Of a stretch of DNA of 7,918 nt, positions 1-6,520 are shown one piece after another (position 1 is the first letter of the stretch; every line of letters starts with the position of its first letter). Below the pieces are notes generated by a model that saw only the letters and a list, made by a program, of their open reading frames with translations, was not told the origin of the DNA and did no database searches. The translations under genes and the position numbers were made by a program. This stretch comes from an uncultured Methylobacter sp. (GTDB lineage: Bacteria > Pseudomonadota > Gammaproteobacteria > Methylococcales > Methylomonadaceae): assembly GCA_903831545.1 (NCBI GenBank), contig CAIKYI010000126.1, positions 1 through 7,918 of the forward strand, in the 5' to 3' direction.

Positions 1-447
1 CTGGATCTGTTATTTATCGAAAATGTGGGCAATCTGGTTTGTCCGGCAAGTTTTGATTTAGGTCATCATCGCAATGTGGTTTTATTGTCCGTGACGGAAG
101 GTGATGATAAACCTGCCAAATACCCGGTTATGTTTCGGGCGGCAGATTTGATGCTGATCAGCAAAACCGATTTACTGCCTTTTCTGGATGATTTTTCACC
201 GCAAAAGGCGGAACAAAATCTTCATAATCTTGCCAATGATGCGCCGGTTCTTGAATTCAGTTCAAAAGACGGCAAGGGTATGGATGCCTGGCTAGCCTGG
301 TTATATGCTGAAATTGAGCAGTACCGAGCATTGTTGCTTAACCAGCAAACCCAGCGCCCCAAAGTTCAGCAGGATGGTCAGTTGTTGCATGCCCAGCCTG
401 GTAATACAAAGTTTTATCCTGTAAGCAATAAAGCTACTCATAATTGA
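1..447 (+). CDS. hypB: HypB, hydrogenase nickel-incorporation GTPase (partial, N-terminus outside window)
   Basis: HypB is a SIMIBI-class GTPase that, with HypA, delivers Ni2+ to the large subunit of [NiFe] hydrogenases in the cytoplasm. The frame is open from base 1, so the GTG at 25 is internal and only the last 148 residues are seen. Visible landmarks, in fragment numbering: the ENVGNLVCP block (7-15), whose Cys14 corresponds to the G-domain metal-site cysteine of the family; SVTEGDDKP (30-38); an SKTD guanine-specificity motif (54-57), where many relatives have NKxD; and SSKDGKGMDAWLAWL (87-101), matching the usual C-terminal end of the G domain. About 40 further residues, rich in Gln and polar residues, follow where E. 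coli HypB stops. The P-loop and any N-terminal CxxCGC or His-rich nickel site lie upstream and cannot be judged. hypD begins 9 bases after the stop. Family assignment is firm; the tail is unexplained. Confidence 0.95.
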   Translation: MDLLFIENVGNLVCPASFDLGHHRNVVLLSVTEGDDKPAKYPVMFRAADLMLISKTDLLPFLDDFSPQKAEQNLHNLANDAPVLEFSSKDGKGMDAWLAWLYAEIEQYRALLLNQQTQRPKVQQDGQLLHAQPGNTKFYPVSNKATHN

Positions 448-456
448 GTCAATAAT

Positions 457-1572
457 ATGCTGTCAAACGCAAAACAATTACTGGGAAAAATTCGCGATTT
501 ATCGCTTCCCGAAACAGTTCGAATAATGAATGTTTGCGGTGGGCATGAGCGGTCTATCTCTATGGCAGGACTTCGTACGGCACTGCCACAAAACATTGAG
601 TTGATTCCCGGGCCGGGCTGTCCGGTTTGTATTTGTCCTGAAGAAGATATCTATCAAGCCATACAAATCGCTATTCATGAAAATGTCGTGTTAGTGGCTT
701 TTGGCGATATGCTGCGTGTTCCCGTTAATGTGCCAAAAGCGGCAATTCGAACTCTCGAGCAGGCCAAAGCCGCTGGTGCAGATATCAGGCCTATTGCCTC
801 GCCAACTGAGGCGTTAAAAATAGCGAAGGCTAACCCCGAAAAAAAAGTGGTGTTTTTTGTCGCCGGTTTTGAAACAACCTGTGCGCCTGTCGCCGCAATG
901 CTTGCCGAAGGCATTCCTGAAAACTTATTACTGTTAATGAGCGGTCGTTTGACCTGGCCGGCCGTCTCCATGTTACTCGAGTCCGACACGCCTGCGTTTG
1001 ATGCACTGATTGCGCCCGGTCATGTCGCGACTATTATGGGGTCTGAAGAATGGCGTTTTGTTGTTGAGCGACATCATATTCCGGCGGCAGTGGCTGGTTT
1101 TACGACTGAGAGTCTGCTTGCCGCAACGTATTCGGTTTTACGGCAGATAATCGAAAAAAACGTGTTTCTTGATAATTGTTACACCGAGGTGGTCAAACCA
1201 CAAGGCAATCTGATCGCGCAACAGCTGTTACGGTCAACGCTTGATATTGTCGATGCACCTTGGCGAGGTATTGGTATTATTCCTCAATCCGGTCTTGAGC
1301 TAACCGAAAAACTGGCCGCACATAATGCCCGAAACCATTTTCCTGTGTATGCTGAAGAAGCCCGCAAAAAAGCAGGCGCCATGCCTCCCGGTTGTGATTG
1401 CGCAAAAGTGGTTTTAGGTAAAATAAAGCCGAATCAATGTCGCTTGTTTGGTGAAGCCTGTGTACCCAGAAATCCTGTAGGCCCTTGCATGGTGTCTGAT
1501 GAAGGTGCCTGCCGTATCTGGTGGGCATCCGGGGTCCGTCAAGACGGCGTTGAGCCGCTTACCATTGCCTGA
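457..1572 (+). CDS. hypD: HypD, [Fe-S] scaffold for assembly of the hydrogenase Fe(CN)2CO group
   Basis: HypD forms a complex with HypC in the cytoplasm, where the iron with its two CN and one CO ligands is assembled before transfer to the hydrogenase large subunit. The 371-residue length is normal for the family (E. coli about 373). Signature motifs are present in order: CGGHE (27-31), GPGCPVC (52-58, with Cys55 and Cys58 as the expected redox/iron-binding pair), AGFETT (136-141), PGHV (187-190), and a C-terminal cysteine-rich segment with Cys313, 315, 328, 335, 344 and 352 that includes the [4Fe-4S] ligands. An extra cysteine, Cys60, directly follows the CPVC motif. The stretch around SGRLTWPAVSMLL (162-174) differs from the E. 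coli type, suggesting another proteobacterial subfamily; this is from memory and not checked. The ATG lies 9 bases after the hypB stop with only a weak purine-rich TGAG upstream, so translation is probably coupled to hypB. No sign of truncation. Confidence 0.97.
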   Translation: MLSNAKQLLGKIRDLSLPETVRIMNVCGGHERSISMAGLRTALPQNIELIPGPGCPVCICPEEDIYQAIQIAIHENVVLVAFGDMLRVPVNVPKAAIRTLEQAKAAGADIRPIASPTEALKIAKANPEKKVVFFVAGFETTCAPVAAMLAEGIPENLLLLMSGRLTWPAVSMLLESDTPAFDALIAPGHVATIMGSEEWRFVVERHHIPAAVAGFTTESLLAATYSVLRQIIEKNVFLDNCYTEVVKPQGNLIAQQLLRSTLDIVDAPWRGIGIIPQSGLELTEKLAAHNARNHFPVYAEEARKKAGAMPPGCDCAKVVLGKIKPNQCRLFGEACVPRNPVGPCMVSDEGACRIWWASGVRQDGVEPLTIA

Positions 1573-1575
1573 GAG
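1571..1575 (+). promoter_or_regulatory. Putative ribosome binding site for hypF
   Basis: GAGAG overlaps the hypD stop codon (TGA at 1570-1572) and lies 6 bases before the TTG at 1582, a usual Shine-Dalgarno distance. This favours TTG 1582 over the in-frame GTG codons at 1588 and 1597, for which the spacing would be 12 or 21 bases. The overlap with the stop fits coupling of hypF translation to hypD. Confidence 0.45.
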
Positions 1576-1581
1576 CCTTGC

Positions 1582-3843
1582 TTGTCAGTGAGCGAGGTGC
1601 TGGCCCTTCATATCGCCATTACCGGTCGGGTTCAAGGTGTTGGCTTTCGTCCTTTCGTTAGCCGTCTTGCCCATGAATTTGGCCTGGCGGGTTGGGTGCG
1701 TAACCGTAGCGGCCTGGTGGAAATACAAATTGAAGGAACCGAGCTAGCGTTAACTGCGTTTAAACATGCCCTGCTTAATCAGGCGCCTCCACTTGCCCAG
1801 CCGGATGTTCCCCGGATTTCCTCCGTCGCTTGTTGCGGCTTTGATGGTTTTATCATTCAGCCTAGCGAAACAGGCGATAAGTCAGATACTTATATACCAC
1901 CCGATTATTTCGTTTGTAATGATTGCCTGGTTGAGATGCAGAATCCTGCGGAACGCCGCTATCGTTATCCTTTTATCAATTGTACCCAGTGTGGCCCACG
2001 TTACACGCTTATTGACCGTTTGCCTTACGATCGGCCTAATACGGCAATGGCTGATTTTGAGCTTTGTCCTGACTGCCTTGGCGAGTACAGCAATCCGCAG
2101 GATCGACGTTACCATGCCCAGCCGCTAGCTTGTGCCTGTTGCGGCCCCAATCTTACTTTTCGCAGGCAATGTTATGCGGATTTAAGTGAAAATGAAACGG
2201 CGTTAGCAGCTTGTTTGAAAGGCTTGCGAGAAGGCTTAATCATCGCGGTTAAAGGCGTGGGTGGTTATCACCTATTGTGCGATGCCAATAATGCCGCTTC
2301 TGTAAAGCGGCTTCGGGAACGAAAACGAAGGCCCGATAAGCCCTTGGCCTTGCTGGTACCGTGGTGCGGGGAGCAGGGTTTGGAGGTTGTTAACCAGTTG
2401 GCGGAGTTGGGTGATGCTGAAAAACAATTGTTATGCTCACCGCTACGTCCGATAGTTCTGGTTAAAAAACGCATTGATTCACCGTTGATTGATGTCATAG
2501 CACCGGGCTTGGGTGAAGTGGGCTTAATGCTGCCTTACAGTCCCTTGCATCATCTTTTGGCTGAAGGTTATGGGGCGCCCTTGGTCGCGACTTCTGCAAA
2601 TTTGAGTGGCGAGCCGGTTTTGACGGATGGTGCCGAAGTGGAAAAGCGGCTTGGTCAGGTTGCCGATGCTTTTTTGCATCATAATCGTCCTATCCGGCGT
2701 CCGGCTGACGATTCGGTTTATCGCCTTATTGCCGGCAAAATCCGTCCTCTGCGAAGCGGTCGAGGTCTTGCACCTATTGAACGAAAATTACCGTTCCAAC
2801 TTAAACAGCCTTTATTGGCGGTCGGCGCCGATCTCAAGAATACTGTGGCATTGGCCTTTGAGGATCGCGTAGTGATTTCGCCGCATATTGGTGATCTGGG
2901 TTCGCTGCGAAGCTCGGAAGTATTCGAACAAGTTGTTGCCGATTTTTTACGGCTTTATGATGTCCGTCCGCAGGTAATCATTTGCGATGCGCATCCCGGC
3001 TACCATACCAGCCGTTGGGCAAAAGGTCGGGGCTTGCAGATAACCAAAGTGTTTCATCATCATGCCCATGCTTCGGCACTTGTTGGTGAGCATGATTTGA
3101 AAGGTCAAGTGCTGGTTTTTACCTGGGATGGTACCGGATATGGTGAAGATGGCAGCATCTGGGGTGGCGAAGCGTTATTGGGTTCTCCCGGAGATTGGCG
3201 CCGAGTTGGGTCACTAAGACAGTTTTATCTGCCGGGTGGCGACAAGGTCAGTCGGGAGCCGTGGCGTAGTGCTTTGTCGGTCTGTTGGGAGCAAGAGTTG
3301 GATTGGCTGGATTGTCCGTACAACAGCGATTTATTAAGGCAAGCCTGGCAGGGGCGTATTAACTGCCCGGTTACCAGTTCTGTAGGTCGACTGTTTGATG
3401 CAGCAGCAGCCTTGCTTGGGCTTGCTGATTATTCTACTTATGAAGGACATGCGGCAATGCGTCTGGAGGCAATCAGCGCGGTCGGTGCAGAGGCCATTCC
3501 CTTGCCATTGGCAAAAAATTCAGCAGGCGTCCTGATAAGCGACTGGGGTCGTCTTTTACCATTTTTGCTGGATATGAAAATAAGTCGAACAGAACGAAGT
3601 TCAGTCTTTCACAGTAGTCTGGCTACCACCCTTGTCGCGCAAGCCAAGGTCATTCGTGACGAGTTTGGTGTCACTCAAGTGGGACTATCTGGCGGCGTTT
3701 TTCAAAACCGATGCTTGACTGAACAAGCGATGTCAGAATTGCAAAAGCAGGGTTTTAAGGTTTATCTTCACGAGCATATTCCCGCCGGTGACGGGGGTAT
3801 CAGTTTTGGTCAGATAATTGAGGCGGGAAGTAAAATGCTTTAA
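1582..3843 (+). CDS. hypF: HypF, carbamoyltransferase for hydrogenase cyanide-ligand synthesis
   Basis: HypF takes carbamoyl phosphate and ATP, forms carbamoyl-adenylate, and passes the carbamoyl group to the C-terminal cysteine of HypE, which turns it into the CN ligands. All domains are intact in this 753-residue protein (family about 750). The acylphosphatase domain has GRVQGVGFRPF (15-25). A two-zinc module has four CxxC pairs (Cys112/115, 134/137, 162/165, 184/187). A YrdC-like nucleotide domain (about 205-385) has KGVGGYHLLCDA, KRRPDKPLALLVP and ATSANLSGEP. A Kae1-like carbamoyltransferase domain has HHHAHASA (492-499), GTGYGEDGSIWGGE (517-530), LSGGVFQN (702-709) and GDGGISFG (737-744). 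The proposed start is TTG at 1582, 9 bases after the hypD stop and 6 bases after GAGAG. GTG at 1588 or 1597 would shorten it by 2 or 5 residues without touching the domain. It is the last gene of the visible hyp run; hypE does not follow. Confidence 0.97.
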   Translation: MSVSEVLALHIAITGRVQGVGFRPFVSRLAHEFGLAGWVRNRSGLVEIQIEGTELALTAFKHALLNQAPPLAQPDVPRISSVACCGFDGFIIQPSETGDKSDTYIPPDYFVCNDCLVEMQNPAERRYRYPFINCTQCGPRYTLIDRLPYDRPNTAMADFELCPDCLGEYSNPQDRRYHAQPLACACCGPNLTFRRQCYADLSENETALAACLKGLREGLIIAVKGVGGYHLLCDANNAASVKRLRERKRRPDKPLALLVPWCGEQGLEVVNQLAELGDAEKQLLCSPLRPIVLVKKRIDSPLIDVIAPGLGEVGLMLPYSPLHHLLAEGYGAPLVATSANLSGEPVLTDGAEVEKRLGQVADAFLHHNRPIRRPADDSVYRLIAGKIRPLRSGRGLAPIERKLPFQLKQPLLAVGADLKNTVALAFEDRVVISPHIGDLGSLRSSEVFEQVVADFLRLYDVRPQVIICDAHPGYHTSRWAKGRGLQITKVFHHHAHASALVGEHDLKGQVLVFTWDGTGYGEDGSIWGGEALLGSPGDWRRVGSLRQFYLPGGDKVSREPWRSALSVCWEQELDWLDCPYNSDLLRQAWQGRINCPVTSSVGRLFDAAAALLGLADYSTYEGHAAMRLEAISAVGAEAIPLPLAKNSAGVLISDWGRLLPFLLDMKISRTERSSVFHSSLATTLVAQAKVIRDEFGVTQVGLSGGVFQNRCLTEQAMSELQKQGFKVYLHEHIPAGDGGISFGQIIEAGSKML

Positions 3844-3891
3844 TTCATCGGTTGCGTCATGTTGAAATAGTTGTGTCAATAATTGTCTCAA

Positions 3892-3960
3892 ACCCGTGTC
3901 ATCAATTTCCCGACAATCATGTATTTATGCATAGCTTTATCTGATGGCTATGAAACGGGT
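3892..3960. repeat. Imperfect inverted repeats downstream of hypF
   Basis: ACCCGTGTCAT (3892-3902) and ATGAAACGGGT (3950-3960) are complementary at 10 of 11 positions. Inside the 47-base gap, CATAGC (3930-3935) pairs with GCTATG (3947-3952) around an 11-base loop; this second pairing overlaps the outer right arm, so the two stems are alternatives. No T-run follows. It could be a weak termination or mRNA-end structure for hypF or an operator upstream of the DUF502 gene. Chance occurrence is also possible at this arm length. Confidence 0.35.
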
Positions 3961-3996
3961 CGATGGGATGAGTAATTTAGGCTAATCAATGTTATC

Positions 3997-4005
3997 TGTG
4001 ATAAT
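3997..4005 (+). promoter_or_regulatory. Possible extended -10 promoter for the DUF502-lipoprotein unit
   Basis: TGTGATAAT fits the extended -10 pattern TGnTATAAT, with five of six matches in the hexamer (GATAAT, 4000-4005). At a 17-base spacing the -35 position is TTAGGC (3977-3982), a poor match to TTGACA, so recognition would rely on the TGn element. Transcription from here would give a 5' leader of about 250 bases before the ATG at 4265. Such matches are common in AT-rich DNA, so the call is tentative. Confidence 0.22.
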
Positions 4006-4254
4006 TTATAGTAAATTCCATCCAGAAAACACGGCGTGAGGTTGCTGTAGCCAATTGGCAGTCTTGTTGATTATAGGTAGTGAATTTACGGTGTCCGTTG
4101 CCGACAAACAGGCTTTATTCAGATTGCTGTGCTTACGTTTTCATCGACTGAAGTAATGCTTTAAAACGGGATTGATAATAAAAAATACAGCAAGATATTG
4201 GAGCGTTTTTGTGTGCATCAAGCATCCTGCTAATCATAAAATCCTTGTAAAATT

Positions 4255-4258
4255 GGAG
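4255..4258 (+). promoter_or_regulatory. Ribosome binding site deciding the DUF502 start
   Basis: GGAG followed by AAAAAG places a strong Shine-Dalgarno core 6 bases before ATG 4265. This makes ATG 4265 much better than the upstream in-frame TTG at 4172, which has no comparable site. Confidence 0.8.
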
Positions 4259-4264
4259 AAAAAG

Positions 4265-4855
4265 ATGAAAGACATGGCTAAAAAGTTGTTAAATTATTTT
4301 CTGATCGGTGTTTTTGCGGTTATTCCTATTGTCATCATTTTACAGATTATGATTTTTGTAAAAGACCGGGTGACTGATTTGTTTCAATTGGTATATATCT
4401 ATGCCGACAATTATCTATATACGATAATGGTTTTTGCAATCAGTTTTTTTATGTTGGTTTATATTGGTCGTAAATTGGTTCAGGAAGGTCGTTCTTGGGT
4501 GATAGCATCTTTTGATCATGTTATTGAACGCATTCCGTTAATGAATACGATTTATCGGGTGCTTAAGAAAGTTATCAATATGTTTTCATCCCATGATCAG
4601 ACGATTGCAAAAGAAGTGGTTTATGTTGAATATCCCAAAGAAGGTCTATGGGCCCCTGCTTATGTCACTAATAGACTGGAGAACATGTATGTGCTGTTCA
4701 TTCCGACCTCGCCTAATCCGACATCCGGTTTTACGGTGATAGTCGATAAATCGAAAGTGGTTAAATCAGCCATGAACATCGAAGAGGCCAGTAGTTTTAT
4801 CATCAGTGTGGGTGTTGATTATGATAAGGCTTCGGAAATGATTCAATTGCCCTGA
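4265..4855 (+). CDS. DUF502 family inner-membrane protein
   Basis: This 196-residue protein belongs to the DUF502 family, widespread in bacteria and plants; its biochemical role is not established as far as I know. Family traits are visible: a basic N-terminus, a hydrophobic segment at about 12-32, a second at about 51-69, the conserved IPLMNTIY block just after (90-97), and the hallmark FIPTSPNPTSGF stretch (145-156) followed by a beta-rich soluble part. The EEAS..FIISVG segment (173-183) also matches the family's C-terminal block. The likely topology is two membrane spans with most of the C-terminal domain on one side of the inner membrane. The start is ATG 4265 because of the GGAG site 6 bases upstream. 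Base composition looks more AT-rich than in the hyp genes. A lipoprotein gene follows after 29 bases, suggesting a joint transcript and possibly an envelope-related role, which is inference from context. Confidence 0.88.
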   Translation: MKDMAKKLLNYFLIGVFAVIPIVIILQIMIFVKDRVTDLFQLVYIYADNYLYTIMVFAISFFMLVYIGRKLVQEGRSWVIASFDHVIERIPLMNTIYRVLKKVINMFSSHDQTIAKEVVYVEYPKEGLWAPAYVTNRLENMYVLFIPTSPNPTSGFTVIVDKSKVVKSAMNIEEASSFIISVGVDYDKASEMIQLP

Positions 4856-4884
4856 TTCCAATTTTTTGTGTCTGAGGAATTAAG

Positions 4885-5088
4885 ATGAAATTAATAGGTA
4901 AAGTGCTGGCGATACTGTTACTGGTTTCAGTCGCCGGCTGCGGGAAAGATGATAAACCCGTTAAAACCGCTGAGACAGTGCTGTTAAACAAACAACTGGA
5001 AACGTTGGAACAGGCTAAACAGGTTGAGCAAGGCGTTCAGGATGCGGCGGATCAACAGCGACAAAAAATAGAGCAGGGAACGCAATAG
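4885..5088 (+). CDS. Small predicted lipoprotein, unknown function
   Basis: This encodes a 67-residue precursor. Lys2 and Lys6 precede a hydrophobic core (7-16) and a lipobox ending VAGC with Cys19, so signal peptidase II cleavage would leave a 49-residue lipid-anchored peptide. Residue +2 is Gly, not Asp, so outer-membrane sorting is expected under the enterobacterial rule. The mature part is Gln/Glu/Lys-rich, with Leu and Val at semi-regular spacing (LLNKQLETLEQAKQVEQ and on, 33-64), consistent with a single helix or short coiled coil. GAGGAA at 4874-4879 sits 5 bases before the ATG, a good ribosome site. It lies 29 bases after the DUF502 stop, so cotranscription is likely. I do not recognise a named family; the small helical lipoprotein pattern is shared by many unrelated genes. 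Confidence 0.8.
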   Translation: MKLIGKVLAILLLVSVAGCGKDDKPVKTAETVLLNKQLETLEQAKQVEQGVQDAADQQRQKIEQGTQ

Positions 5089-5156
5089 CCGTTGTGTCAC
5101 TGGAAATAAATCCGCTCCCCATAGGATTTGTATAAAGCTTAAAAGCAATTGAACGC

Positions 5157-5249
5157 GGAAAACACGGATGAAGCTGATAATTACAGGTTAAAAAGTGCAA
5201 GACAGGTTATTTTTTAAAAATCCGTGTAAATCCGTCTGATCCGTGTTCC
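5157..5249. repeat. Imperfect palindrome built of ATCCGTGT words between convergent genes
   Basis: The left arm GGAAAACACGGAT (5157-5169) mirrors the right-end ATCCGTGTTCC (5239-5249), apart from two extra A bases. The right side carries three related words, ATCCGTGT (5220), ATCCGTCT (5230) and ATCCGTGT (5239), 10 and 9 bases apart. The left side shows decayed complements (CACGGAT, CTGAT, ACAGG). A further direct repeat ACAGGTTA occurs at 5183-5190 and 5202-5209 near the centre, next to A- and T-runs. The element lies between the lipoprotein and oadB stop codons, so it may serve as a two-way terminator. Its word structure looks like a dispersed intergenic repeat family, but copy number cannot be seen from one window. 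Confidence 0.6.
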
Positions 5250-5260
5250 AATTTTATCAG

Positions 5261-6388
5261 TTATTTGACCAAGCTTAACAAAATCCCCGCAGCCACGGCG
5301 GAACCAATTACCCCGGCTACATTTGGCCCCATGGCATGCATGAGCAGAAAGTTATGAGGATTGCTTTCCAGACCCAGTTTGTTGGCCACGCGAGCGGCCA
5401 TCGGCACTGCAGACACGCCTGCGGCTCCGATAAGAGGGTTAATCGGAGTGCTGCTGAATTTATTCATGATTTTTGCCATTATAACGCCAGCGGCAGTGCC
5501 GATGCTGAATGCAATTGCACCCAAGGCCAGAATACCCAAGGTTTTGATTTGCAGAAAGGCTTCGGCGCTGAGCTTTGAACCTACCGCCAAGCCCAGAAAA
5601 ATAGTAACGATATTAATGAGCTCGTTTTGTGCGGTTTGGCTTAAGCGCTCAACGACACCGCTGGCGTTCATCAAGTTACCCAGCGCAAACATGCCAATTA
5701 AAGGAGCGGCTGAGGGTAACAGCAAGGTGCAAATCACCAGTAGCATTAACGGAAAAACAATTTTTTCGGTTTTGCTGACGACACGCAGTTGCTGCATTTC
5801 AATTTTTCTTTCATCTTCAGTGGTTAAGGCGCGCATGATGGGAGGCTGTATCAGAGGTACCAAGGCCATGTAGGAATAAGCTGCAACCGCAATGGCGCCC
5901 AACAAGTCAGGCGATAATTTTGAGGCAACATAAATGGCAGTCGGGCCATCAGCGCCGCCGATAATGCCAATTGCTGCGGCATCTCTTAAACTAAATTCAA
6001 GACCCGGTATGGCATTAAGCGCCAGTGCTCCCAATAATGAGGCGAAGATTCCAAATTGCGCAGCGGCACCAAGTAACAACGTTTTTGGGTTGGCCAACAT
6101 CGGGCCAAAGTCAGTCATTGCGCCGACGCCCATAAATATCAACAATGGAAACAGGCCGGTTTTAATGCCTAAATATAGATAATACAAAATACCGCCTTCA
6201 TCGGCGATACCGGCAACAGGAATATTACTGAGTATGGCTCCAAAGCCAATCGGTAATAACAGCAGCGGTTCAAAGCCCTTTTTTATGGCAAGAAACAGCA
6301 GTAAAAAGCCTATCAGCATCATGAAGACCTGACCGCCGGTAAAGTTGTAAATACCGGTGCTATGCCAGAGTGAAATGAGATTTTCCAT
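5261..6388 (-). CDS. oadB: OadB, sodium-pumping oxaloacetate decarboxylase beta subunit
   Basis: This is the membrane subunit that decarboxylates carboxybiotin on the alpha subunit and couples this to Na+ export across the inner membrane. At 375 residues it is a compact member of the OadB/MmdB/GcdB family. Hydrophobic segments run through most of it. The functional core is intact: GGADGPTAI (144-152) with Asp147, and [18 protein letters not shown] (317-334) with Asn317, Gly321, Ser326 and Arg333. The gaps among these five residues equal those I recall for Klebsiella Asp203, Asn373, Gly377, Ser382 and Arg389, so a working pump is expected. [18 protein letters not shown] (351-368) closes the family signature. 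The ATG at 6388 is preceded by AAGAGA 6 bases upstream. It lies downstream of oadA on the same strand with a 132-base gap, in usual alpha-beta order. Related methylmalonyl- or glutaconyl-CoA decarboxylases share this subunit; the adjacent alpha subunit decides for oxaloacetate. Confidence 0.95.
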   Translation of the reverse strand: MENLISLWHSTGIYNFTGGQVFMMLIGFLLLFLAIKKGFEPLLLLPIGFGAILSNIPVAGIADEGGILYYLYLGIKTGLFPLLIFMGVGAMTDFGPMLANPKTLLLGAAAQFGIFASLLGALALNAIPGLEFSLRDAAAIGIIGGADGPTAIYVASKLSPDLLGAIAVAAYSYMALVPLIQPPIMRALTTEDERKIEMQQLRVVSKTEKIVFPLMLLVICTLLLPSAAPLIGMFALGNLMNASGVVERLSQTAQNELINIVTIFLGLAVGSKLSAEAFLQIKTLGILALGAIAFSIGTAAGVIMAKIMNKFSSTPINPLIGAAGVSAVPMAARVANKLGLESNPHNFLLMHAMGPNVAGVIGSAVAAGILLSLVK

Positions 6389-6455
6389 GAGATGTCTCTT
6401 TAATTAAATTGTTTGTAACGACTCCGAACATGCGGGCTTTATGAGGACGCTGCAC

Positions 6456-6511
6456 AAAAAAGACGAAAGACGAAAGGAGTATTTATCCCTTCGTTCATCC
6501 TTCATCTTTTG
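6456..6511 (-). terminator. Hairpin between oadA and oadB, terminator- or attenuator-like
   Basis: Bases 6494-6510 and 6458-6474 form a 17-bp stem in the RNA of the oad strand, with three G-U wobbles and no mismatch, a roughly 19-base loop region that can add three more pairs, and a run of six U at the 3' side. In RNA of the opposite strand the three wobbles become A-C mismatches, so pairing favours the oad transcript. One arm contains the tandem heptamer AGACGAA twice (6461-6474). It starts 10 bases after the oadA stop. The stem is AT-rich and the U-run is mostly inside the stem, so termination may be partial. Confidence 0.5.
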
Positions 6512-6520
6512 ACCATGACC

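Larger units (their letters stand above)
3844..4264. other. 421-base gene-free interval between hypF and the DUF502 gene
   Basis: No convincing coding region is present on either strand. The DUF502 frame stays open back to a TTG at 4172, but those extra 31 residues lack a ribosome site and do not look like the family N-terminus. The interval holds imperfect inverted repeats at 3892-3960 and a possible extended -10 promoter at 3997-4005. No GC-rich hairpin followed by a T-run was found after hypF, so where the hyp transcript ends is unclear. The stretch is AT-rich by eye, as expected for a regulatory or leader region. Confidence 0.6.

Noticed and set aside
25..447. A complete small gene starting with GTG at 25
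   Set aside because: The frame is open back to base 1 and the upstream residues LDLLFIEN match the HypB G-domain, so the GTG is an internal codon of a truncated hypB.
4172..4264. A 31-residue N-terminal extension of the DUF502 protein from TTG 4172
   Set aside because: There is no ribosome site before the TTG, while GGAG lies 6 bases before ATG 4265; the extension also places odd polar sequence before the family's basic N-terminus.
5108..5129. Hairpin AAATCC/GGATTT after the lipoprotein gene as an intrinsic terminator
   Set aside because: The stem is only 6 bp, AT-rich, and no T-run follows; the larger palindrome downstream is the better candidate.
5361..5873. Open frame on the + strand opposite oadB (170 residues), and similar antisense frames opposite hypD, hypF and oadA
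   Set aside because: They overlap strongly conserved genes on the other strand, have no recognisable domain or ribosome site, and are explained as shadows of the real coding frames.
6403..6431. A sigma-70 promoter for oadB with -10 TTTAAT on the - strand
   Set aside because: The -35 region at 16-18 bases spacing is a poor match, and the start of transcription would fall only a few bases before the ribosome site, so the match is probably chance in AT-rich DNA.
6461..6474. Tandem AGACGAA repeats as a CRISPR or satellite array
   Set aside because: Only two 7-base units with no spacers; they form one arm of the hairpin after oadA.
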